This document shows positions 30,812 to 35,369 of a stretch of 35,369 bases of DNA, in pieces. Location of the stretch: the NCBI GenBank assembly GCA_035276685.1, contig DATELK010000059.1:1-35369 (forward strand). Reading direction: 5' to 3'. How positions within the stretch are numbered: the first letter of the stretch is position 1; every line of letters begins with the position of its first letter. The notes beneath the pieces are model-generated. The model had not been told where the DNA came from. It worked only from the letters and a program-made list of their open reading frames with translations, and searched no databases. Both the position numbers and the translations under genes were made by a program. The stretch is from JACVRN01 sp035276685 (lineage in GTDB: Bacteria > Acidobacteriota > Blastocatellia > Pyrinomonadales > Pyrinomonadaceae).

Positions 30812-31036
30812 ATGAACCGCTTGCGCCACATGCTAGCCGTGTGTCTGCTCATTGGCCTGCTGTCGTTTACCGCTCAGGCAGGCAATACCGATAACCCTTC
30901 CGTCACGGGAAACACCGACAACCCGAGCGCCACCGTGCCGGGTAATACTGACAATCCATCTGCCGACGGCAACACGGATAATCCGAGCGTCGTCTGGGTC
31001 GTGATTGATGGCCTGCTCGTGTTTCTCATCGGCTAA
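30812..31036 (+). CDS. Secreted precursor with four GNTDNPS heptapeptide repeats
   Basis: 74 residues, start ATG 30812 with AAAGGAG eight bases upstream. Residues 1-23 are a signal peptide: MNRLRH, a hydrophobic core (LAVCLLIGLLSF), then AQA for signal peptidase I. The mature part begins directly with the first GNTDNPS. Copies lie at residues 24-30, 33-39, 44-50 and 53-59, separated by two to four variable residues. The last 15 residues (VVWVVIDGLLVFLIG) are hydrophobic, perhaps a membrane anchor or secretion aid. The layout is that of a repeat-containing pheromone precursor, like yeast alpha-factor, and the adjacent TPR gene would be the sensor. I recall related small repeat proteins from Acidobacteriota but cannot name a family. 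No such system is established for this setting. Confidence 0.75.
   Translation: MNRLRHMLAVCLLIGLLSFTAQAGNTDNPSVTGNTDNPSATVPGNTDNPSADGNTDNPSVVWVVIDGLLVFLIG
30881..30988 (+). repeat. Four diverged copies of a GNTDNPS coding unit
   Basis: The four 21-base units encode an identical heptapeptide, yet every one of the seven codon positions varies among copies. Gly is GGC/GGA/GGT/GGC, Pro is CCT/CCG/CCA/CCG, and Ser even switches between TCN and AGC. This shows old duplication with selection for the peptide, not recent slippage. Confidence 0.9.
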
Positions 31037-31039
31037 TCA

Positions 31040-31109
31040 TTGACGGGGCAAGCGGACTTCCGGTTCCCACCGAACCGGCGTCACTTCTCGCTTGGGCTTA
31101 CCCCGTCAA
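31040..31109. terminator. Three-tier inverted repeat between convergent genes
   Basis: Outer arms TTGACGGGG (31040-31048) and CCCCGTCAA (31101-31109), middle arms CAAGC (31049-31053) and GCTTG (31090-31094), and an inner hairpin CCGGTTC (31060-31066) with GAACCGG (31072-31078). It fills the gap between the convergent peptide gene and the 180-residue gene. No T-tract follows on either side, so it may be a bidirectional terminator or a structured 3' end. Confidence 0.6.
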
Positions 31110-31111
31110 CC

Positions 31112-31654
31112 TCAAGACAAATGCTCCGAATGATGTAGCTGGCCGTCCGGGCTATTCTCTACGCCCTTGAATCGCAGGCCGTCGCGCCAGGCATTAGCCG
31201 CGTTTGCCAACTCATTAGCGACCCGGACCAGCTTTTCGGTTACGGCCCACTGCTCCGTGTAGCTGAGTTCCGGCAGTTGCTTCATGGTCTCTGAGATGGC
31301 ATCGGAGAGATTGGCTGTCAGGTCGCGCAGCTCTTTCGGCGTAGGCTTCTGACAGCCCGTGAACTTCTCCACGTATTGAACAATGATTGCGACTTTGCCC
31401 CATGTGATATTTGAAGGCTTGCCCTGCGCTCGAAGCTGCCGGTCGGCTTCGGCGTCACCGTAAAGTTCCTGAATAATGCGGAAGAGATTCGACTGTGGTT
31501 TGTGGCGCTCAGGGTCTATCTGTCTGGAAAACTCGCCCTCGTCTTCGCCCGAATGCTGACAGGCAATCTTCTGGCTACCTGTCTGGTAGAGCGGCCTTTG
31601 CTCAAGCTCTACTTCTCTGCGAATCGGCGGGGCTGGCCTTTCCAATTTCGACAT
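31112..31654 (-). CDS. Phage control-region protein of unknown function
   Basis: 180 residues. The N-terminal 50 are polar and probably disordered (PAPPIRREVELEQRPLYQTG). The rest is helical: SNLFRIIQELYGDAEADRQ, NITWGKVAIIVQYVEKFTG, then ELRDLTANLSDAISETMKQL and a long C-terminal helix. No ribosome site is clear before the ATG at 31654. The segment TWGKVAIIVQYVEKFTG has some look of a helix-turn-helix-free scaffold. Lying between the leftward RHH regulator and the peptide gene on the same strand as the former, it may share its transcript. No family is recognised. Confidence 0.6.
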   Translation of the reverse strand: MSKLERPAPPIRREVELEQRPLYQTGSQKIACQHSGEDEGEFSRQIDPERHKPQSNLFRIIQELYGDAEADRQLRAQGKPSNITWGKVAIIVQYVEKFTGCQKPTPKELRDLTANLSDAISETMKQLPELSYTEQWAVTEKLVRVANELANAANAWRDGLRFKGVENSPDGQLHHSEHLS

Positions 31655-31780
31655 AAGGAATTGAGTAGAAATCCGAGGGTTAAAGTTTTAAGGTGGGCCA
31701 CATGGCCTGCTCGAAACTCTTGATTGGCTTAGGCCATAACCACGCGCCGCCTCTGAATGGGTTGATAAAATCAGCAGGAA

Positions 31781-31954
31781 TTAAGCCATCTGCTGGCGTT
31801 CTTCGATAATCGGTTTATGGTCTTGTAGGACAATGCGGAGCATATCGGACAATCTACGCTGTTCGCGCTCTGCGGCTTTTTCGTAGAACTTTCTTAAATC
31901 GTCCGGTATGCGAAACGTGACCTGTGTCTGAAGTGCGGCTTTTCTTTTTTTCAT
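31781..31954 (-). CDS. Ribbon-helix-helix (Arc-like) regulator, leftward
   Basis: 57 residues, ATG 31954. The N-terminal basic tail KKRKAALQ leads into QVTFRIPDDL, the DNA-contacting strand of Arc/MetJ-type repressors, then a helix FYEKAAEREQR, a turn and a second helix LSDMLRIVLQDH. This is the minimal RHH size. A promoter for it overlaps the 16-bp palindrome at 31990-32005 (TTGCAA -35, TGC-TAATCT extended -10). It therefore probably represses or balances itself and its divergent neighbour, like a lysogeny switch repressor. Its partner across the operator has the same QVTFR strand. Confidence 0.75.
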   Translation of the reverse strand: MKKRKAALQTQVTFRIPDDLRKFYEKAAEREQRRLSDMLRIVLQDHKPIIEERQQMA

Positions 31955-31975
31955 CTCTTGAACCTCACTGGCGGG

Positions 31976-32051
31976 AGATTAGCATGCTCTTGCAATGCAT
32001 TGCAAGGGGGAAAATGCATACGTTGACAAATATTTCTTTCGAGGCATTCTT
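31976..32051. promoter_or_regulatory. Divergent operator/promoter of the RHH pair
   Basis: TTGCAATGCATTGCAA (31990-32005) is a perfect 16-bp palindrome. The leftward promoter is TTGCAA (32005-32000, within the palindrome), an 18-base spacer and TGC-TAATCT (TAATCT 31981-31976). A second ATGCAT lies at 32013-32018. The rightward side has TTGACA (32023-32028) and a weak CATTCT (32045-32050). GAGG (32041-32044) lies seven bases before ATG 32052. If the weak box is the true -10, the transcript would start almost at the coding start. Confidence 0.65.
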
Positions 32052-32345
32052 ATGCGTATGGCTGAATTGAAATCACAAGTGACTTTCCGCGTATCTGATG
32101 AGATTTACGAAACCATCAACGATATAGCGATAAAGGAGAGGCGCAAGCAGAATGAAGCGGCCCGTGCCTTGCTCGAAAGAGGCGTAGCGGCCTACAATCG
32201 AGACGGATTGCTCTTTGAGCCAACACGAAATAATGGAACATTGGACAACGATAATCGTGCAAATGAGCATCCGAAAGACGCGCCACGAATAGAAACAGAG
32301 GAAGGCCGCCGAAGTCGAAAGCGGGGCCATAAGACAGGGCGATAG
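32052..32345 (+). CDS. Ribbon-helix-helix regulator, rightward
   Basis: 97 residues from ATG 32052 (a second ATG at 32058 is possible). The open frame extends upstream to 31995 across the operator, but that part is discarded. LKSQVTFRVSDEIYETIND is the strand plus first helix, and AIKERRKQNEAARALLERGV the second helix, giving a clear RHH domain in residues 1-45. The tail from about residue 55 is polar and basic (EEGRRSRKRGHKTGR). It is the first rightward gene, divergent from the other RHH gene, and likely competes for the same operator as Arc and Mnt or cI and Cro do. Confidence 0.75.
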   Translation: MRMAELKSQVTFRVSDEIYETINDIAIKERRKQNEAARALLERGVAAYNRDGLLFEPTRNNGTLDNDNRANEHPKDAPRIETEEGRRSRKRGHKTGR

Positions 32346-32400
32346 CTAAACCTTCAGAACTCCAAACTTACTCCCGGCAGCAAAAAATTTGCATTGAATT

Positions 32401-32826
32401 ATGGGCTCTGTCGCTGACATCAATAGCGGCTTAGGGGACTTGCCGTCCCCTTTGTGCGCTAAACCGGGTGATAAATTCCTGCGGGTCGTGTTTAATGAAG
32501 ACCCGCCATTCATCATGCAACCGGGAGGCTTCCTTTACGTCCAGTTTGATGCAATGAATTTTGCAGGGCTGCACGTAATCAGAACAGAGGACGGGCCGAC
32601 GCTGGTTAGCCTGAATCAAACCACAGACGGTCTTATTTACGTCGCCTCTTACCATTCGTCATATCCTTCGTATAAATGCGAAGCATCCGAGTTGGACATC
32701 GTAGGATTAGTCGTAGAGATGTATCCGACTGGCGACCCCAAGCGCCGCTGGATTCTCTACCAAGAGGGGCTAACCTTTTCCCCGCCGTACGAACGCCTTC
32801 ATTTAGTCTCTGACCAAAACCGCTAA
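32401..32826 (+). CDS. Phage early protein, possible degenerate S24/LexA-like C-terminal fold
   Basis: 141 residues. The ATG at 32401 is the first possible start (an in-frame stop lies at 32395), and no ribosome site precedes it. Instead the bases before it contain TTTGCATTGAAT, a relative of the RHH operator. The segments FLRVVFNEDPPFIMQPGGFL and GPTLVSLNQTTDGLIYVASY, then ASELDIVGLVVEMY recall the beta-rich C-terminal fold of S24 repressors. The Ser-Met and Lys catalytic residues are not evident. It could be a repressor-like or anti-repressor protein. This resemblance is weak; the existence of the gene is better supported than its function. Confidence 0.5.
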   Translation: MGSVADINSGLGDLPSPLCAKPGDKFLRVVFNEDPPFIMQPGGFLYVQFDAMNFAGLHVIRTEDGPTLVSLNQTTDGLIYVASYHSSYPSYKCEASELDIVGLVVEMYPTGDPKRRWILYQEGLTFSPPYERLHLVSDQNR

Positions 32827-32865
32827 AACCTCCAATTATTTCCCGCCTAAAATTAATCACGTTTG

Positions 32866-32909
32866 AATGCATTTTCTTTATTGCATTGCATTGCATTCCA
32901 TGTTAATAT
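32866..32909 (+). promoter_or_regulatory. Promoter of the SWIM/RecT operon with TTGCA repeats
   Basis: TTGCAT (32881-32886), a 17-base spacer and TGT-TAATAT (TAATAT 32904-32909) make an extended -10 promoter. The spacer holds TTGCA again at 32886 and 32891, a period of five bases, and ATGCAT lies at 32867-32872. These match the halves of the 16-bp RHH palindrome, so the RHH proteins probably control this operon. The ribosome site AGGAGAAGG follows. Confidence 0.6.
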
Positions 32910-32932
32910 GCTTTCCAGATAGGAGAAGGCAG

Positions 32933-33370
32933 ATGCTCAACATTCAACACCCAGAGATTTTCGAGCAAACAATCGAATCCGCCAAACACGCCACTCTCGG
33001 CTCCGAACGTTGGATACACGCCATAGAGCGCGCCGTAGAAGAAATCACCGAGCATCCCGAGCGCTTTCACTGGGCTGGCACCCACATGCTCATCTTCAGC
33101 CCGACCTCCGATGAAGTCTACGAGGCCAGCGACCGAAACTGTTTCTGCACGGCCTACGAATTTCACAGGCCCTGTAAGCACCGAGCAGCTGCCCGCATCT
33201 GGCAGCTCTACACCCAAGCCGTCCGCGCGCACGAATGGCAGCAGACACCCGGCAAACCCGTGCAACCGACCACACAAGTTTCTATCTCTCCGAACGCCCG
33301 CATGGACAACGCAGTACTGGCCAGCTCGTCCCACAGGCCCGCGGAGCGCGTGAAGGGCATTCGTATCTAA
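32933..33370 (+). CDS. SWIM zinc-finger protein
   Basis: 145 residues from ATG 32933, which has AGGAGAAGG upstream; an in-frame ATG at 32867 overlaps the promoter and is rejected. A zinc finger of SWIM type is clear: Cys70-Phe-Cys72, an 8-residue gap, then Cys81-Lys-His83 (CFCTAYEFHRPCKH), followed by a helix AAARIWQLY. The N-terminal part is mixed helical (EQTIESAKHATLGS). SWIM fingers bind DNA or protein in several contexts, including recombination factors. The last 40 residues are Pro/Thr/Gln-rich. It leads the rightward early operon with a RecT-like gene 280 bases downstream. Confidence 0.8.
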   Translation: MLNIQHPEIFEQTIESAKHATLGSERWIHAIERAVEEITEHPERFHWAGTHMLIFSPTSDEVYEASDRNCFCTAYEFHRPCKHRAAARIWQLYTQAVRAHEWQQTPGKPVQPTTQVSISPNARMDNAVLASSSHRPAERVKGIRI

Positions 33371-33382
33371 CGAGGCACACCG

Positions 33383-33646
33383 ATGGCAATCATAACCGGC
33401 AGCTACACAATCGAGCGGCGCGTCCCCTACGGGTGGACAGAGCTGCGTTGGTGCATCATGCGCGGCAACACACTTATCTGCCATCGTGACCGGTACACCG
33501 ACATAGTGGAAACCCTGAACAGGTTTCTTGCTGAGAAGACCCAACCCGTCGCGCAACCTCTTATCAATCAATCATGGGAGGCTTCCGTTTCCCATTCCGA
33601 CCTGATGCGGCTACACCGCGCCGGATTCGACCTCAGACAGGAGTAA
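33383..33646 (+). CDS. Small phage protein of unknown function
   Basis: 87 residues, start ATG 33383 with ACGAGG about eight bases upstream. The sequence is strand-helix (ITGSYTIERRVPYGWTELRW, then TDIVETLNRFLAEK) and could be a compact domain. It lies 12 bases after the SWIM gene and 2 bases before the RecT-like gene, so it is co-transcribed. No family is recognised. Confidence 0.6.
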   Translation: MAIITGSYTIERRVPYGWTELRWCIMRGNTLICHRDRYTDIVETLNRFLAEKTQPVAQPLINQSWEASVSHSDLMRLHRAGFDLRQE

Positions 33647-33648
33647 TC

Positions 33649-34611
33649 ATGTCCACTGCCAACAATCAACAAACCGCTCTCGCAACCCGCGCCACCTCTA
33701 CCGAGATGAACGTCTTCGAGGTGGGCAGAGTGCTTGCGGAGAGCGGCTTCTTTCAGGATAGCAAAGGCGCGTCGCAGGCCATCGCAAAGATTCTCGCGGG
33801 CCGCGAACTGGGCTTAGGCCCCGTCGCTTCCATGACCGGTATTTATATCGTTAAGGGGCGCGTCACTCTTTCGGCCAACGTTATCGCGGCGGCAATCAAG
33901 CGCTCAGCCCGCTACAACTACAAAGTGCTGCGCATGGAGGACGACGGCTGCGAAATCGAATTTTACGAGGACGGCCAGCCGGTCGGCAAAAGCAAGTTTG
34001 ACGCAGACGACGCGCGCCTCGCGGGTCTTCTGGCCGGCGACAATTGGAGAAAGTTTCCGCGCAACATGTACTTCGCCCGCGCCATCTCGAACGGCGCGAA
34101 GTGGTTCACTCCTGACATCTTCGCCGGCCCGGTTTACACGCCCGACGAATTAGGCGAGCAAGTCACAGTCAGAGAAGACGGCGAGATGGAAGTGATAACT
34201 TCCGAGCCCGCTCTGCCCGCAGTGACTGCCCCGGTAGAGAGCGCCCAACCTGTCAACTCGCGCGAGACCATAGACGACGGTGTTGAGCGCTCGGAACTCA
34301 TCCACAAAATCCGTCAGGAGTGTGTCGGCCTCGGCTATGACGAGACCAAGACTCAGCAGGCCGTCTCAAAAGCCACGGCCATGACGACCACGAAGATGCG
34401 TGATGCCCTTGAGTCGCTAAAGAAGCTTCGCGCCAAGAAAGAGATTGAAGCGAAGCGCGCGGAAGTCTTGGCCATCTTCGCGGAGCACGAATGGGACGAA
34501 GGCGACGTAGAGCGATACCTGAAGCAATCGCACGGCGGCGTCGCTATCAACGACATGTCCCTTGACCAGCTCATAGCTGTTATTGACGACATGGCAGGAG
34601 TGAGGCGGTAG
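33649..34611 (+). CDS. RecT/Red-beta-like ssDNA annealing protein (predicted)
   Basis: 320 residues from ATG 33649, whose AGGAG sits in the end of the upstream gene. The N-terminal domain (about residues 20-180) holds LGLGPVASMTGIYIVKGRV, then TLSANVIAAAIKRSARYNYK and CEIEFYEDGQPVGKSKF. It also has NWRKFPRNMYFARAISNGAK with VYTPDELG. This pattern, familiar from many phage early regions, is related by structure prediction in the literature, as I recall, to RecT/Red-beta annealing proteins, which promote homologous strand pairing. The C-terminal part is a charged linker and helices. It probably acts in phage recombination or replication. The call is by pattern memory. Confidence 0.6.
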   Translation: MSTANNQQTALATRATSTEMNVFEVGRVLAESGFFQDSKGASQAIAKILAGRELGLGPVASMTGIYIVKGRVTLSANVIAAAIKRSARYNYKVLRMEDDGCEIEFYEDGQPVGKSKFDADDARLAGLLAGDNWRKFPRNMYFARAISNGAKWFTPDIFAGPVYTPDELGEQVTVREDGEMEVITSEPALPAVTAPVESAQPVNSRETIDDGVERSELIHKIRQECVGLGYDETKTQQAVSKATAMTTTKMRDALESLKKLRAKKEIEAKRAEVLAIFAEHEWDEGDVERYLKQSHGGVAINDMSLDQLIAVIDDMAGVRR

Positions 34612-34668
34612 ACCCGCCCTCGCCTCTGTAAACAATTAACCCGCAACCTAATTTTGAAGGGAGAGATT

Positions 34669-34992
34669 ATGAAAGAGACACAGTTCCGCCAGGGCGACGT
34701 GCTCATAGAGCGCGTGCGCAGCAACGTGAGGAGCAAGCCGCATAAGGTTGTGCCGCGCGACAACGGGCGCGTCATCCTTGCCTACGGTGAAGTCACAGGC
34801 CACGCGCACGCTATCGCGGACGCGGGCGTAGAGCAGTTCGAACTTGAGACCGGAGAGCGCTTCATCGTCACCGAGCGCGGCGTCAGTCTCAGCCACGAAG
34901 AGCACGCAACGATTCAGATACCAGGCGGCACCTACCGGGTGACGCGCCAACGCGAGTACTCGCCGGAAGAGATTCGCAACGTCGCAGATTAG
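34669..34992 (+). CDS. Conserved phage protein of unknown function
   Basis: 107 residues from ATG 34669, with AAGGGAGAG upstream. An in-frame ATG 15 bases earlier lacks spacing. The fold is beta-rich: RQGDVLIERV, GRVILAYGEVTGHAHAI, then HEEHATIQIPGGTYRV and the tail REYSPEEIRNVAD. GEVTGHAHAI and EEHATIQIPGG are strongly conserved in a family common next to DUF6745 genes in diverse bacteria and phages. The histidines (HAH, HEEH) could bind a metal. The partner gene begins 11 bases downstream. Confidence 0.7.
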   Translation: MKETQFRQGDVLIERVRSNVRSKPHKVVPRDNGRVILAYGEVTGHAHAIADAGVEQFELETGERFIVTERGVSLSHEEHATIQIPGGTYRVTRQREYSPEEIRNVAD

Positions 34993-35003
34993 GAGGCTAC
35001 ACT

Positions 35004-35369
35004 GTGCCAAAACTAGACAGCATGACACCTGCGCAGGAGACGGCGCTGGCCGCGCATCGTGAGTACTGGCTCCAAGTTGGTCTCTGCACAGACTTGGCCG
35101 ACCGACCGACAACAGAGCGGGTAATCACAGACTTCTACCAGAGGCGGGGATTAAAGACTCCGTACTTCTGGTGGTGTGACGGCCCGATGGTCGCGCAGTT
35201 AGTGATGAATCTGTTGGAGCGCGGCGCGCTCCAACAGAGAGGGGCCAATCTCGGGGCCAATCTCGGGGCCAATCTCGGGGCCAATCTCGGGGCCAATCTC
35301 GGGGCCAATCTCGGGGCCAATCTCGGGGCCAATCTCGGGGACAATCTCGGGGACAATCTCTGGGACAAT
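35004..35369 (+). CDS. DUF6745-like repeat protein, 5' part only
   Basis: Starts at GTG 35004 with AGGAGG upstream and stays open to the window edge (122 codons). The first 75 residues (LDSMTPAQETALAAHREYWL, then LCTDLADRPTTERVITDFYQ) match the N-terminal pattern I associate with DUF6745 proteins. After ERGALQQRGANL comes a tetrapeptide array, G-A-N-L repeated eight times then G-D-N-L and W-D-N. Such families often contain degenerate short repeats at this point. It pairs with the preceding gene. Function unknown; the plus-strand frame is the real one and the opposite Arg/Leu/Pro-rich frame is an artefact. Confidence 0.75.
   Translation, partial: MPKLDSMTPAQETALAAHREYWLQVGLCTDLADRPTTERVITDFYQRRGLKTPYFWWCDGPMVAQLVMNLLERGALQQRGANLGANLGANLGANLGANLGANLGANLGANLGDNLGDNLWDN
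35241..35369 (+). repeat. In-frame 12-bp tandem repeat array
   Basis: Eight perfect copies of GGGGCCAATCTC (35241-35336) are followed by two copies of GGGGACAATCTC (35337-35360) and a partial TGGGACAAT at the edge. Twelve bases is a multiple of three, so copy number changes would keep the reading frame. The array continues beyond the window. Confidence 0.95.

Noticed and set aside
35135..35368. Minus-strand frame with repeated Arg-Leu-Ala-Pro units
   Set aside because: It is the antisense of the 12-bp repeat array; the plus-strand frame has a GTG start, AGGAGG and a folded N-terminal part.
35241..35369. CRISPR array
   Set aside because: The 12-base units are directly adjacent, with no spacers and no cas genes nearby.
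1..35369. tRNA or rRNA genes
   Set aside because: No T-arm consensus with a matching acceptor stem or rRNA core motif was noticed on either strand.

Overview
The window looks like a chromosome-prophage junction in a member of the Acidobacteriota, or a closely related high-GC soil or freshwater bacterium. This is an inference from two host genes. One is a small secreted protein at 4103-4564 with the IPFDFQV / AGRYVVER pattern that I associate with acidobacterial genomes. The other is a YpdA-type flavoprotein of the kind found in bacillithiol users. No rRNA or tRNA gene was seen, so the taxonomy is not firm.

Layout. Positions 1-4564 are host DNA: an unrecognised membrane protein running off the left edge, a PhzF-family isomerase, a YpdA-like reductase, strong inverted repeats and the secreted protein. 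The interval 4565-4810 is the likely host/phage boundary and carries unusual short direct repeats. From 4811 onward the DNA is a temperate tailed phage with an HK97-like siphovirus plan. Reading the leftward late genes in transcription order, the window holds replication genes (30.7 to 26.6 kb), a lysis cassette (25.9 to 24.4 kb), small and large terminase, a portal-MuF fusion, prohead protease, HK97-type major capsid protein, head-tail connectors, major tail protein, a tail chaperone pair with a probable +1 frameshift, a 960-residue tape measure, and a 1644-residue tail-tip protein ending in a LamG domain. Two small genes on the opposite strand (10497-11079) interrupt the tail module and look like morons.

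Control region and rightward early genes (30.0 to 35.4 kb). Two divergent ribbon-helix-helix (RHH) regulators face each other across a perfect 16-bp palindrome, and TTGCA/ATGCAT relatives of that palindrome recur upstream of the next rightward genes. To their left is the most unusual feature of the window. A TPR-repeat protein, first gene of the long leftward operon, is divergent from a 74-residue secreted precursor with four exact copies of the heptapeptide GNTDNPS. The four copies are encoded by strongly different synonymous codons. This has the logic of a receptor/peptide signalling pair (RRNPP or arbitrium type), in a setting where none is expected, and is the best candidate for a new system. 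The rightward module encodes a SWIM zinc-finger protein, a RecT-like annealing protein and a two-gene cassette ending in a repeat protein with an in-frame 12-bp tandem array cut by the right edge.

Other noteworthy points are a lambda-style iteron origin inside the replication initiator gene, two matching 5' leader elements ahead of tail genes, and two overlapping microprotein genes below 45 codons. No integrase, excisionase or second attachment site is visible, so the phage presumably continues to the right. All functional calls come from reading the sequence; no database search was possible.
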